From Blastococcus sp. TF02-09 (GTDB lineage Bacteria; Actinomycetota; Actinomycetes; Mycobacteriales; Geodermatophilaceae), in the NCBI RefSeq assembly GCF_003319105.1, contig NZ_QOHH01000002.1:124001-188000 (forward strand): DNA of 64,000 bases, written 5' to 3'. A program made the translations under genes and the position numbers. The notes under the pieces were generated by a model. That model saw nothing but the letters and a program-made list of their open reading frames with translations, was not told where the DNA came from and ran no database searches. Numbering within the stretch: position 1 is the stretch's first letter; each line of letters begins with the position of its first letter. Shown one piece after another: positions 49,225 to 58,121 of the stretch.

Positions 49225-50034
49225 TCAGGCCGGTCCCGGTGGCCCCGGTGACGGGGGCGGTGGGGGCGGCGGCGGGCCACCGGCCTTCCGGGCCCGCAGC
49301 TCGGGCAGGGCCCGCAGCACGGCGAGGACCGCCGCGGCCAGCACGGTGAGGAGAGCGAGGAAGGCGACGATGCTGAACCCGGCCTCCTCGGAGGGGCCGT
49401 TGCTCAGTGCGAGCTGGTCGATCCAGGTGAACAGGAAAAGCACGGCGGCCAACACAGTGAGCCCCGCGGTGACGACGGTGCGCGGCGCCGGCACCCGCAC
49501 CGTGGCGAACGCCGGGAGCAGCACCCACACCGCGGCGGCCAGCAGCAGCAACCAGGCGAGGATCGCCGGCCAGGTCGCGTAACCGATCTCGAAGGTGAAG
49601 TCCCCGAAGCCGACGGCGTCGCTGAACCCGTTGGTGGACGCGTCGACGTCCTCGAGGCCCTCGTCGTCGAAGCCGTACCAGGGCAGCAGGAGGAAGAGGG
49701 TGAACAGCAGCGCCGAGCCCGCCACCAGGCGCTCGAGGAGGCCGACCTTCGAGAAGTCGACCGAGGTCCTCGAGCCGCCGGGGGCGCCGTGGCCTGGAGG
49801 GGCGTACCCGCCCTGCGGGGGCTGGCCCCACGGCGGCGGGGGCTGCTGCCCCCACGGCTGCTGCGGCGGGGGCTGCTGGCCCCACGGCTGCGGCGGCGGG
49901 GGCTGCTGGCCCCACGGCTGCTGCGGCTGGCCGTACGGCGGCTGCGGCGGGCCGTACGGCGGCTGCTGGGGTGGCTGCTGGCCGGGCCCCGGCTGCCCGG
50001 GTCCGCCCGGAGGCGGCGGGGGCTGACTGGTCAT
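49225..50034 (-). CDS. Rv0954-like membrane protein with Pro/Gln/Gly-rich N-terminus
   Basis: 269 aa. Residues 1-90 are a disordered Pro-Gln-Gly-Trp segment with repeated QPWGQQPPPP units. Then comes LLERLVAGSALLFTLFLLLPWYGF and three further hydrophobic segments (ILAWLLLLAAAVWVLLPAF, VVTAGLTVLAAVLFLFTWI, SIVAFLALLTVLAAAVLAVL), ending in a short Pro-rich tail. The arrangement and place after sucCD match the mycobacterial 34-kDa antigen homologue family (DUF5336), implicated in envelope or division. ATG 50034 begins the Pro-rich region. Confidence 0.75.
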   Translation of the reverse strand: MTSQPPPPPGGPGQPGPGQQPPQQPPYGPPQPPYGQPQQPWGQQPPPPQPWGQQPPPQQPWGQQPPPPWGQPPQGGYAPPGHGAPGGSRTSVDFSKVGLLERLVAGSALLFTLFLLLPWYGFDDEGLEDVDASTNGFSDAVGFGDFTFEIGYATWPAILAWLLLLAAAVWVLLPAFATVRVPAPRTVVTAGLTVLAAVLFLFTWIDQLALSNGPSEEAGFSIVAFLALLTVLAAAVLAVLRALPELRARKAGGPPPPPPPPSPGPPGPA

Positions 50035-50168
50035 CGCGAGCCATTCTTCGGTGGTTCGTGGCAGGACCGGGACACGGGGCGGCCCAGGGGGGATCGTGGT
50101 CGCCCGCCGCGGAGCGGCGCAAGGCACCCGGGCGTGGCGGCCGTCTCCGGTACCGACCCCCGGACGCA

Positions 50169-50208
50169 GCACTGCCCGGCGTCCGCGGGTGCGGACACCG
50201 GGCAGTGC
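50169..50208 (-). terminator. Terminator downstream of sucD
   Basis: An 18-bp stem with a single mismatch (arms 50169-50186 and 50191-50208) and a four-base loop, 24 bp past the sucD stop on the minus strand. It separates sucCD from the membrane-protein gene. Confidence 0.85.
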
Positions 50209-50231
50209 GGTGCGGTGCTGGTGGTCCGGCG

Positions 50232-51110
50232 TCAGCCGCCGATGATCTCGCGCATGAGCGTCGCGGTCTCCGACGGGGTCTTGCCCACGCGGACGCCGGC
50301 GGCCTCGAGGGCCTCCTTCTTGGCCTGCGCGGTGCCGGCCGAGCCCGAGACGATGGCGCCGGCGTGGCCCATGGTCTTGCCCTCGGGGGCGGTGAAGCCC
50401 GCGACGTAGCCGACGACGGGCTTGGTGACGTTGGCCTTGACGAAGTCGGCGGCCCGCTCCTCGGCGTCGCCACCGATCTCACCGATCATCACGATGGCCT
50501 CGGTCTCCGGGTCGTCCTGGAAGGCCTGGAGGCAGTCGATGTGGGTGGTACCGATGACCGGGTCGCCACCGATGCCGACGGCGGTGGAGAAACCGATGTC
50601 CCGGAGCTCGTACATCATCTGGTAGGTCAGCGTGCCCGACTTCGACACCAGACCGATCTTGCCCTGCTTGGTGATGTTGGCCGGGATGATGCCGGCGTTG
50701 CTGCGCCCAGGGCTGATCAGACCGGGGCAGTTCGGGCCGATGATGCGCGTCGCGCCACCCTGGGCGTGGGCCCAGACGTAGGTGGAGTCGTGCACCGGGA
50801 TGCCCTCGGTGATGATCACCGCGAGCCCGATCTGGGCGTCGACGGCCTCGATCGCGGCGGCCTTGGCGAACGGCGGCGGCACGAAGATGACGCTGACGTC
50901 GGCGCCGGTCTCCTTCATCGCGTCGGCGACGCTGCCGAACACCGGCACGCTGGTGCCGTCGAAGTCGACGTTCTGACCGGCCTTGCGGGGGTTCACGCCA
51001 CCGACGATCGCGGTGCCGGAGGCCAGCATGCGCGAGGTGTGCTTCATGCCCTCGGAGCCGGTCATGCCCTGGACGATGACCTTGCTGTTCTCGTTGAGGA
51101 AGATCGACAT
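50232..51110 (-). CDS. sucD: Succinyl-CoA synthetase alpha subunit
   Basis: 292 aa. Binds CoA and carries the phosphohistidine: [19 protein letters not shown] at the N-terminus, [22 protein letters not shown], and [19 protein letters not shown] with the active-site His near residue 250. Forms a heterodimer with SucC to convert succinyl-CoA to succinate with NTP formation. Gap of 26 bp to sucC. Downstream of propionate entry by mutAB, so both are part of the same carbon route. Confidence 0.96.
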   Translation of the reverse strand: MSIFLNENSKVIVQGMTGSEGMKHTSRMLASGTAIVGGVNPRKAGQNVDFDGTSVPVFGSVADAMKETGADVSVIFVPPPFAKAAAIEAVDAQIGLAVIITEGIPVHDSTYVWAHAQGGATRIIGPNCPGLISPGRSNAGIIPANITKQGKIGLVSKSGTLTYQMMYELRDIGFSTAVGIGGDPVIGTTHIDCLQAFQDDPETEAIVMIGEIGGDAEERAADFVKANVTKPVVGYVAGFTAPEGKTMGHAGAIVSGSAGTAQAKKEALEAAGVRVGKTPSETATLMREIIGG

Positions 51111-51136
51111 CTCTACAGGTCCTGTTCGCTAGGGCT

Positions 51137-52300
51137 TCAGGCGGCGGCGAGCTCGGCGGCCCGGCGCGCGGCGCCGTCCATCGTGTCGACCACGGTCACG
51201 AGCGGGTGGTTGGCGTCGGCCAGGATGCGCCGGCCCTCCTCGACGTTGTTGCCGTCGAGGCGGACCACCAGCGGCTTGGTGGCCTGGTCACCCAGCTGCT
51301 GCAGGGCGGCGACGATGCCGTTGGCAACGGCGTCGCAGGCGGTGATGCCACCGAAGACGTTGACGAAGACGCTCTTCACGGCCGGGTCGCTGAGGATGAT
51401 CCCCAGGCCGTTGGCCATGACCTCGGCGGAGGCGCCACCACCGATGTCGAGGAAGTTGGCCGGGCGGACCCCGCCGAATTCCTCGCCCGCGTAGGCGACG
51501 ACGTCCAGGGTGCTCATGACCAGGCCGGCACCGTTGCCGATGATCCCGACCTCGCCCTCGAGCTTGACGTAGTTGAGGTCCTTCTCCTTGGCCGCGGCCT
51601 CGAGCGGGTCAGCGGCGGCGGCGTCCTCGAGCGCCTCGTGGGCGGGCTGCCGGAAGCCGGCGTTCTCGTCCAGGGTGATCTTGGCGTCGAGGGCCAGCAC
51701 GGTGCCGTCGGGCGCCTTGGCCAGCGGGTTGACCTCGACCAGGGTGGCGTCCTCCTTGGAGAACGCGTCCCACAGCTGCACGGCGATGGCGATGACCTGG
51801 TCGCGCACCTCGGGGGCGAACCCGGCGGCGTCCACGATCTCGGCGGCCTTGGCGGCGTCCACGCCGACGGTGGCGTCGACGGGGATGCGGGCCAGCGCCT
51901 CGGGGCGCTCGACGGCGAGCTGCTCGATCTCCATGCCGCCCTCGACGCTGGCCATGGCCAGGAAGGTGCGGTTGGACCGGTCGAGCAGGTAGGAGAAGTA
52001 GTACTCCTCGGCGATGTCGCTGGCCTGGGCCACCATCACGCGGTGCGTGATGTGCCCCTTGATGTCCAGCCCGAGGATGTCCTGGGCGCGCGCCTTGGCG
52101 TCCTCGGGGTTGTCGGCGAGCTTGACGCCACCGGCCTTGCCGCGGCCGCCCACCTTCACCTGCGCCTTGACGACGACGGTCTGCCCGATCTCGCGGGCGA
52201 TCGCCTCCGCCTGCTCGGGCGTCTCGGCGACGCCGCCGGGGAGCACGGGGACGCCGTGCGAGGCCAACAGGTCACGGGCCTGGTACTCGAAGAGATCCAC
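51137..52300 (-). CDS. sucC: Succinyl-CoA synthetase beta subunit
   Basis: 387 aa. ATP-grasp domain ([40 protein letters not shown] quoted in part as [12 protein letters not shown], and [11 protein letters not shown]) and the C-terminal ligase domain with [16 protein letters not shown] and [18 protein letters not shown]. Start GTG 52300 with TACGGT about eight nt upstream on the minus strand; this gene opens the sucCD operon. Confidence 0.96.
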   Translation of the reverse strand: MDLFEYQARDLLASHGVPVLPGGVAETPEQAEAIAREIGQTVVVKAQVKVGGRGKAGGVKLADNPEDAKARAQDILGLDIKGHITHRVMVAQASDIAEEYYFSYLLDRSNRTFLAMASVEGGMEIEQLAVERPEALARIPVDATVGVDAAKAAEIVDAAGFAPEVRDQVIAIAVQLWDAFSKEDATLVEVNPLAKAPDGTVLALDAKITLDENAGFRQPAHEALEDAAAADPLEAAAKEKDLNYVKLEGEVGIIGNGAGLVMSTLDVVAYAGEEFGGVRPANFLDIGGGASAEVMANGLGIILSDPAVKSVFVNVFGGITACDAVANGIVAALQQLGDQATKPLVVRLDGNNVEEGRRILADANHPLVTVVDTMDGAARRAAELAAA

Positions 52301-52449
52301 GAACAGGCACCGTAGACCGCCCGTAACCTGCCCGCGCCCTCGGGCGTTGGAGAGACGGGCCCGGCGTGGGGTGCATCACAGGCGATCTCACCCGTTCGCA
52401 GGGGGAACGTGCCGGCCCGCCGCGTGTCGCCCACCGAAGGAGCCCCGCC

Positions 52450-54324
52450 GTGCGCCGAGCCACGACCGTCCTGCTGTCCTCCGTGCTGGCCGCGGGAGGC
52501 CTGGTCACCCTGGCGCCCCCGGCGGCTGCGACGCAGCCCACCGTGCGCGACCTGACGATCACGGTGACCGGCCTGGGGCCGGAGAAGCGCACGTGCGAGA
52601 TCGACGCCGACCTCTACCTCCCCGCCGGTGCGAGCAAGCACCGGCCGGTCCCCGCGCTGCTCACCACCAACGGCTTCGGCGGCACCAAGGAGGATCAGGC
52701 CGACTACGCGCTGGGGTTCGGCGAGCACGGGTACGCCGCCCTGGCCTACACCGGCCTCGGGTTCGTCGACGGCGACACCTGCCCGATCACCCTGGACGAC
52801 GTCGAGCACGACGGCGCGGCCGCCAGCCAGCTCCTCCGCTTCCTGGGCGGCGACCCCGCCATCTCCGCCGTGGACGACGCGACCGGGAAGCGGGTGCGGG
52901 TCGACCAGGTCGTCCGCGAGGACGCCCGCACCGGCGTCCGGCACGACCCGCAGGTCGGGATGATCGGCGGCTCCTACGGCGGGCAGATCCAGTTCGCGAC
53001 GGCGGGGTTCGAGAACAAGGCACGCACCAACCGGCTGGACGCGATCGTCCCGCAGATCACCTGGAACGACCTCTCCTACTCCCTCGCCCCCGAGAACGGC
53101 AGCCTCCCCGGCGGCACCGCGCGCAGCGGCTCGGTGAGCGCGTCGGGCACCGGCGTCTTCAAGTACCAGTGGGCGGCGCTGTTCACCACGCTCGGGGTGG
53201 CCAACGGCGTCCAGGACTACCAGGCCCTGCTCGCCGACCCGGCGCAGTTCGAGGCCTTCTTCACCGCCGCGTCCCTGTCGAGGAACTGCGCGAACTTCGA
53301 GCCGGAGGTGTGCACCGCGCTCGGTGAGGTCGCCACGGTCGGCTACCCGAGCCAGGCGTCCATCCGGTACCTGCGGTCGAACTCGGTGGCCAGCTACATG
53401 AGGAACGTGCGGGTGCCCACGCTGCTCGGGCAGGGCCAGGCGGACACGCTGTTCAACCTGCAGGAGTCGGTGGCGACCTACACCGCGCTCAAGCGGCAGG
53501 GCACGCCGGTCTCGCTCATGTGGCAGTCGTGGGGCCACAGCAGCTCCACCCCGCAGCCGGGTGAGCTCGACGAGCGGCACCCCGCCCGGTCGCTGCAGGG
53601 CGCCGCGGCGCTGGCCTGGTTCGACCACTACGTGCGCGACCGCGGGCCGACGCCGCCGCAGGGCTTCGCCTACTACCGCGACTGGGTCCACGAGGCGACC
53701 GGCGACATCACCCGGGCCTACGCGGTGGCGCCGTCCTACCCGGTCGGCACCGAGCGGACCTACCACCTGTCCAGCACCGGCCCGGACGGCGGCGCCCTCG
53801 TCCCCTCGCCCCGGCAGGTGGCCCGGGGCACGAGCGCCTACAGCAGCGTCGCGCCGATCGGCCCGAACTACACCGAGACGTCGGCCCTGGACCAGACCGG
53901 GGCGGTCACCGACCCGCCCGGGACGTCGATCCGGTTCAGCACCGAGCCGCTCGCCGCACCGCTGGACGTCGTCGGGTCGCCCCGGCTCACCGTGCAGCTG
54001 ACCGCCCCGGCCGTGGCCCTCAGCCAGCAGGCCGGGCCGGCCGGGCAGCTGGTCGCCTACGCCAAGGTCTACGACGTCGGACCGGAGGGCGCGGTCGAGC
54101 TGCCGCACCGGCTGATCTCACCGGTACGCGTCACCGACGTCACCCGGCCCGTGACCATCGAGCTCCCCGGGATCGTGCACCGGTTCGAGCAGGGGCACCG
54201 CCTGGCGGTCGTCCTCGCCGGTGGCGACCTCGCCTACCGCGGCTCGACCGCTCCCCAGCAGGTCGCCCTGACGACCGGACCGGGTGTCGTGCAGCAGCTG
54301 AGCGTCCCCGTCGTCAGCCGCTGA
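52450..54324 (+). CDS. Secreted X-Pro dipeptidyl-peptidase/CocE-type hydrolase (S15)
   Basis: 624 aa. Signal peptide ([24 protein letters not shown]), then an alpha/beta hydrolase with the nucleophile elbow GGSYGGQ near residue 175, a C-terminal catalytic His in SWGHSS near residue 360, and a PepX_C beta-jellyroll after about residue 430. Residues such as [21 protein letters not shown] match secreted actinobacterial S15 hydrolases. Likely cleaves proline peptides or esters outside the cell. GTG 52450 has GAAGGAG before it. The 3' end overlaps the next (convergent) gene by 11 bp. Confidence 0.85.
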   Translation: MRRATTVLLSSVLAAGGLVTLAPPAAATQPTVRDLTITVTGLGPEKRTCEIDADLYLPAGASKHRPVPALLTTNGFGGTKEDQADYALGFGEHGYAALAYTGLGFVDGDTCPITLDDVEHDGAAASQLLRFLGGDPAISAVDDATGKRVRVDQVVREDARTGVRHDPQVGMIGGSYGGQIQFATAGFENKARTNRLDAIVPQITWNDLSYSLAPENGSLPGGTARSGSVSASGTGVFKYQWAALFTTLGVANGVQDYQALLADPAQFEAFFTAASLSRNCANFEPEVCTALGEVATVGYPSQASIRYLRSNSVASYMRNVRVPTLLGQGQADTLFNLQESVATYTALKRQGTPVSLMWQSWGHSSSTPQPGELDERHPARSLQGAAALAWFDHYVRDRGPTPPQGFAYYRDWVHEATGDITRAYAVAPSYPVGTERTYHLSSTGPDGGALVPSPRQVARGTSAYSSVAPIGPNYTETSALDQTGAVTDPPGTSIRFSTEPLAAPLDVVGSPRLTVQLTAPAVALSQQAGPAGQLVAYAKVYDVGPEGAVELPHRLISPVRVTDVTRPVTIELPGIVHRFEQGHRLAVVLAGGDLAYRGSTAPQQVALTTGPGVVQQLSVPVVSR

Positions 54325-54685
54325 GACCCGCGCGCACCCAGCCGGCGACGTCGCCCGGGTCGGTGTCGCGCGGGAACACCCGGGCGACGCCGGGCGGGGT
54401 GCCGTCGGCGACGGCGAACGGCAGCACGTCGTCGACGCCCCGCCCGGTCAGCGCGGCGGCGAGCCCGGCCAGCGGCGCCGGGTCGCCGTCCCGGGGCAGC
54501 ACGACACCGACGGCGTCGGCGTCCTCCTGCACGACGGTGGCGGCCAGCCGGCCGGGCGCGTGCGGCCGGTCGGTGTAGACGACCTCCATGCCGGCGTCAC
54601 GCAGGGCGCGGGCGAGGACCTCGGCGGTGCGGTCGCCCTCCCCGCGGCCGGGGCCGGCCACGACCACCCGGATGCGTTCGTCCAC
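54314..54685 (-). CDS. B12-binding-fold protein lacking the cobalt-ligating histidine
   Basis: 123 aa, matching the C-terminal cobalamin domain of methylmalonyl-CoA mutase in [34 protein letters not shown] and [16 protein letters not shown]. In active mutases the first loop is (L)DGHDRG with the His that binds cobalt; here it reads RGEGDRT, with no His. It should not ligate cobalamin in the usual base-off way and may be a relic or a scaffold. GTG 54685. It is 9 bp after the start-side neighbour (54695) and overlaps the S15 gene. Confidence 0.7.
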   Translation of the reverse strand: MDERIRVVVAGPGRGEGDRTAEVLARALRDAGMEVVYTDRPHAPGRLAATVVQEDADAVGVVLPRDGDPAPLAGLAAALTGRGVDDVLPFAVADGTPPGVARVFPRDTDPGDVAGWVRAGLSG

Positions 54686-54694
54686 GCGGCGACC

Positions 54695-55747
54695 CTAGGA
54701 GGACCGGCGGAGCCGCCAGGCGAGCAGGGTGAGGACGGCGAAGCCGAGGCCGGCCAGCAGCAGCCCGACGCCGGGCAGCGTCCAGTCCAGCTCGTCGGAG
54801 GAGACGGCGTCGCGCAGGCCGGAGAAGCCGGCGGCGAGCACCGTCACGGCGATCGCCAGCAGCCCGCCGACGGCGGCCAGGCGCGGGCGCAGGGACGGCG
54901 CGGTCACCGAGCACAGCACCAGCGCACCGGCCAGCAGCAACCCGCCCAGCAGCGCCAGACCCGGCCGTTCGAGCAGCGCCTGCGGGCCCTCGCGGGTCAC
55001 CACGACCTGCAGCCCGGTGGCCGGATCGAGAACCAGGTCGTCGCGCACGTCGGCGGCCGGCAGGGCCAGGCAGAGCACCGTCCCCACGCCCAGCAGCACC
55101 GTGGCGCCGGCCAGCAGCCCGCGGACCGGGTCGAGCGTGCCCCGGTCGTCCATCACCGTGCGACCCCAGGCGCCCACCGCGACGCAGCCGGCGAGCACCG
55201 TCAGCGACAGGGCGACCACCCCCGCGACCCAGCCGACGCCGATGTGCAGGTCGCTGGTCAGCACCGGGCGTCCGCCGAGCACCTCGACGGCGGGGCGGTC
55301 GGTGGAGCTCCGGCCGCGGTAGAGCTCGATGAGCAGGTTGCCGAGCGCCAGCGCGCCGGCGACCGCCGCGTAGGCCAGGCCGAACTTGGGGACGGCGCCG
55401 CGCACGAGCAGCACCCCCACCGCACCACCGGCCAGCGGGACGAGCAGCGTGGCGAGGACGCCGAGCGCGCTGCCGCCCAGGACCAGGTCCTGCCCGTCCA
55501 CCTCGAGGTAGGTCGGGAAGGCCGACAGCAGGCCGGCCAGGGCGGCGAGCAGGAGCAATGCCCCGGCGACGCGTGCGCCGGCCGGGACGGTCCCGATGAC
55601 CAGTCCCTCGCCGGCAGCGGGCCGCTGGTCCACCGCACGCGCCCGGCCACGAGGGCCCGGCGGGGTCGCGGTGCGCGGTGTCCGGGAGCGGGCGGACCCG
55701 GGTCGGGCGTCGCGGGCAGGCACGCAGTTCCCCTTCGCATCGGTCAC
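54695..55747 (-). CDS. Hypothetical polytopic membrane protein
   Basis: About 350 aa with roughly eight hydrophobic segments, e.g. GALLLLAALAGLLSAFPTYL, LGVLATLLVPLAGGAVGVLLV, VAGVVALSLTVLAGCVAVGAW and LAGLGFAVLTLLAWRL. A polar loop DLVLDPATGLQVVVTREGPQ lies between segments. GTG 55747 (VTDAKGNCVPARDARP) is chosen because the frame upstream has no hydrophobic or family signal. Function unknown; it precedes the B12-like gene by 9 bp. Confidence 0.6.
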   Translation of the reverse strand: MTDAKGNCVPARDARPGSARSRTPRTATPPGPRGRARAVDQRPAAGEGLVIGTVPAGARVAGALLLLAALAGLLSAFPTYLEVDGQDLVLGGSALGVLATLLVPLAGGAVGVLLVRGAVPKFGLAYAAVAGALALGNLLIELYRGRSSTDRPAVEVLGGRPVLTSDLHIGVGWVAGVVALSLTVLAGCVAVGAWGRTVMDDRGTLDPVRGLLAGATVLLGVGTVLCLALPAADVRDDLVLDPATGLQVVVTREGPQALLERPGLALLGGLLLAGALVLCSVTAPSLRPRLAAVGGLLAIAVTVLAAGFSGLRDAVSSDELDWTLPGVGLLLAGLGFAVLTLLAWRLRRSS

Positions 55748-55904
55748 GATCCGGCCACGATCGGCCGGCCCATCGGGGACGTCGGTGTGACGGGCGCCAC
55801 ACGGGAGCGTTACCGTCGGGTGAACGGGGCACCGAGGGGTGCACCCCCACCGGCACGGCCGAACCCAGCGCCACCGGCGGAACACACGGGGAAGAGAAAC
55901 CGCC

Positions 55905-56798
55905 ATGCGACCCACGAGCGCTCCGGGCTACGACCCAGCGTCGCACACGACCGCCGCTCCGGACGCCGCGGCACGAGGTGCCCTCCGCGACCTGTGCCGC
56001 CCGTCGACGCTGACCGGCGGCCTCACCGAGCTGGCCTGGGTGGGTGCCCACGTTCTGATGTACCCGCTGGGCACCTGGACCGAGCGGCTGCAGCCCGACG
56101 TGCTGCACCGCCCGGACCGGAGCTCTGCCGTCCGGGCACTGTTCGCCGCCGACCCGCTGGCGGCCCGGACCCCCGTCCTGCTGGTCCACGGCCTGGTCGA
56201 CAACCGCTCGATCTTCGCCGTGATGCGCCGCAGCCTGCGCCGCCGCGGCTTCGCCTCGGTGTGCTCGTGGAACTACAGCCCCCTGCTGCGCGACGTCGCG
56301 AAGGCCGCGGACGACCTCGGCGCGCACATCGAGCGCATCTGCGCCCAGACGGGGCACGACCGCGTGCACGTGGTCGGGCACAGTCTCGGGGGGCTCATCG
56401 CCCGCTACTACGTCCAGCGCCAGGGCGGTGACCGGCGGGTCGACGCCCTGGTGACGCTGGGGACGCCGCACGGGGGGTCGGTGCTCGCACACCTCCTGCC
56501 CACGCCGCTGGTGCGCCAGCTCCGGCCGGGCTCGCCGGTGCTCACGGAGCTCGCCGAGCCCGTCGACCGGTGCGACACCCGCATCACCGCGATCTACAGC
56601 GACCTCGACCAGATGGTGCTGCCGACGTCGGCCGGCCGCTGCGACCACCCCGACCTCGGCGCGCGGAACGTCCTCGTGCGGGGCGTGGGGCACATGTCGC
56701 TGCCCATCGACCGGGGCGTGCTCGACGACGTGGCACTGACCCTGGCCGGCGCCGGCACGCACGCCGGGCAGCGCCCGCCGGTCCGCGCCGTCGCCTGA
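55905..56798 (+). CDS. Alpha/beta hydrolase, lipase/esterase type
   Basis: 297 aa. VLLVHGLVDNRSIFAVM near residue 88 is the oxyanion-hole loop, VHVVGHSLGGLIARYY near residue 155 carries the nucleophile Ser, YSDLDQMVLPT gives the Asp, and RGVGHMSLP gives the His, so the triad is complete. Length and motifs suit bacterial triacylglycerol lipase/LipA-type or PGAP1-like esterases. No signal peptide is evident, only a hydrophobic VGAHVLMYPLGTW stretch. ATG 55905 follows GGGGAAGAG. Confidence 0.8.
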   Translation: MRPTSAPGYDPASHTTAAPDAAARGALRDLCRPSTLTGGLTELAWVGAHVLMYPLGTWTERLQPDVLHRPDRSSAVRALFAADPLAARTPVLLVHGLVDNRSIFAVMRRSLRRRGFASVCSWNYSPLLRDVAKAADDLGAHIERICAQTGHDRVHVVGHSLGGLIARYYVQRQGGDRRVDALVTLGTPHGGSVLAHLLPTPLVRQLRPGSPVLTELAEPVDRCDTRITAIYSDLDQMVLPTSAGRCDHPDLGARNVLVRGVGHMSLPIDRGVLDDVALTLAGAGTHAGQRPPVRAVA

Positions 56799-56865
56799 CC
56801 CGGGCGGCCCGTCGGAGGCCGTTCCGTTACCTGAGGCACACCGCACGACACAGACCGTGATGTGC

Positions 56866-56894
56866 TTGGAGAGGCCCTCACACCTCGTTACGGT
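56866..56894 (+). promoter_or_regulatory. Sigma70-type promoter of the M23 peptidase gene
   Basis: TTGGAG at 56866-56871 and TACGGT at 56889-56894 are separated by exactly 17 bp. This leaves a leader of about 85 nt with a GC-rich hairpin near 56905-56930 ahead of the GTG start, in contrast to the leaderless genes of this window. Confidence 0.55.
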
Positions 56895-56987
56895 TCGGTC
56901 ACGGCGCCGGTATCCACCGGCGGCGCCGCCGCTCCCCCGACGGGTCGCACCGAGCCCTCGCGGAGCACTGCCCCGGGAAGGTGCGCC

Positions 56988-57956
56988 GTGTCCTCCACCG
57001 TTGCGCCCACGCTCCTCGAGCGGCCGGGTCCCGAGGACGGCGCCACCGGCCGCATCGAGCTCGGTCGCGGCACCCCCGCGATCCCCGTCCCGCGCCCGTC
57101 GACCACCGCGCTCATGCGCGCCGCCGCAGCAGCCGATGCCGAGGCCGCCGCCGAGGCCGCCGCGGCGCAGACCACCGTGGCCGACGAGACCGCCGTCGCT
57201 GACGGGCCCGCCACCGACGCGTCCTCGGCCCCCCGCCGTCGACTCCCCCGGTTCGGCGGGCGCCGGCCCGCCGCCGCACAGCCCGCGCCGGCCACGCGCC
57301 GCCGGCTCCCACACCCGCCCGGCCGGCGCGCCCCGCTGTGGTTCGCGGCCCTCGTCGCCGGGGCCCTGCTCGCCGGCGCCCCCGCGATCGTCGGGAGCGA
57401 CACCGAGCGCGTCGACGTCACCGCGTCAGACCTCGGGCTCGGCACCGGCCTGGATCACGGCTTCAGCGGCGGGATCGAGGACGCCGACGTGCGCCGCGGC
57501 ATCACCGAGGCCGAGGCCCAGGCCCGCCTCGGCGAGCTGGCCGCCTCCCGCGCCGCCCGCCAGCCCAAGACGGTGCTGCCCGTCAGGGGCCAGCTCACCA
57601 CCTGCTTCTGCCAGCGCTGGGGCACCATGCACTGGGGCCTGGACCTCGCCGCGCCGCTCGGCACGCCGATCCTGGCCGCCTCCGACGGCGTCGTCCTCCG
57701 GGCCGGCAGCGCGTCGGGCTACGGCAACGCGCTCTACATCCAGGACGCCGACGGCGACGTCCACATCTACGGCCACATGCGGTACTACAACGTCTCCGCG
57801 GGCGACATCGTGCACGCCGGCGACCAGATCGCCAAGGTCGGCAACGAAGGCCAGTCCACCGGCCCGCACCTGCACTACGAGATCCACCGCGGTGGCATGT
57901 ACGGGCGGCCCATCGACCCCCAGGACTGGCTCGGCGAGCGCGGCGTGGGTGTCTAA
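56988..57956 (+). CDS. M23 family metallopeptidase (LytM-type), membrane-anchored
   Basis: 322 aa. A long Ala-rich cytoplasmic segment is followed by one membrane helix (LWFAALVAGALLAGAPAIVG near residue 120). The extracellular C-terminal domain has the zinc site: MHWGLDLAAPLG (HxxxD), then GPHLHYEIHRGG (HxH), with intact HIYGHMRYY. It should cleave peptidoglycan cross-bridges or act as a divisome activator. GTG 56988 follows GGAAGG. M. tuberculosis has an M23 gene (Rv0950c) in the same place, between uvrD1 and sucC. Confidence 0.87.
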   Translation: MSSTVAPTLLERPGPEDGATGRIELGRGTPAIPVPRPSTTALMRAAAAADAEAAAEAAAAQTTVADETAVADGPATDASSAPRRRLPRFGGRRPAAAQPAPATRRRLPHPPGRRAPLWFAALVAGALLAGAPAIVGSDTERVDVTASDLGLGTGLDHGFSGGIEDADVRRGITEAEAQARLGELAASRAARQPKTVLPVRGQLTTCFCQRWGTMHWGLDLAAPLGTPILAASDGVVLRAGSASGYGNALYIQDADGDVHIYGHMRYYNVSAGDIVHAGDQIAKVGNEGQSTGPHLHYEIHRGGMYGRPIDPQDWLGERGVGV

Positions 57957-57961
57957 GGCCT

Positions 57962-58052
57962 GAGGAGCGGGGCCCGGAGGGTTCCCGACGAAGGTCTTGG
58001 AGCCGCCCTGCGAGGTGCCGCGAGGAGTGGGGCCCGGAGGGTCCCCGACGAA
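57962..58052. repeat. 31-bp direct repeat, two copies 60 bp apart
   Basis: 57962-57992 and 58022-58052 are 31 nt with two mismatches (core GGGGCCCGGAGGGT, then CCCGACGAA). They lie between the convergent M23 and pcrA genes. There is no coding capacity here; the repeat may be a dispersed intergenic element or a terminator pair, since the GGGCCC core can form small stems. Confidence 0.6.
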
Positions 58053-58121
58053 CGGCAGGGTGGGCTCAGCGCAACGGGGGGACGGCTCGTGGCCGCGGTG
58101 TCCGCCGGAGGCGGACAAGTG

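Noticed and set aside
49795-50034. Periodic CCACGGCTGC-like units as a possible CRISPR or tandem repeat array
   Set aside because: They encode the Pro-Gln-Gly-Trp repeats of a membrane protein, with no spacer structure.
56799-56987. c-di-AMP riboswitch upstream of the M23 peptidase gene
   Set aside because: Such switches are common before actinobacterial wall hydrolase genes, but I could not find the conserved ydaO-type core in this leader; only a promoter and a simple hairpin are seen.
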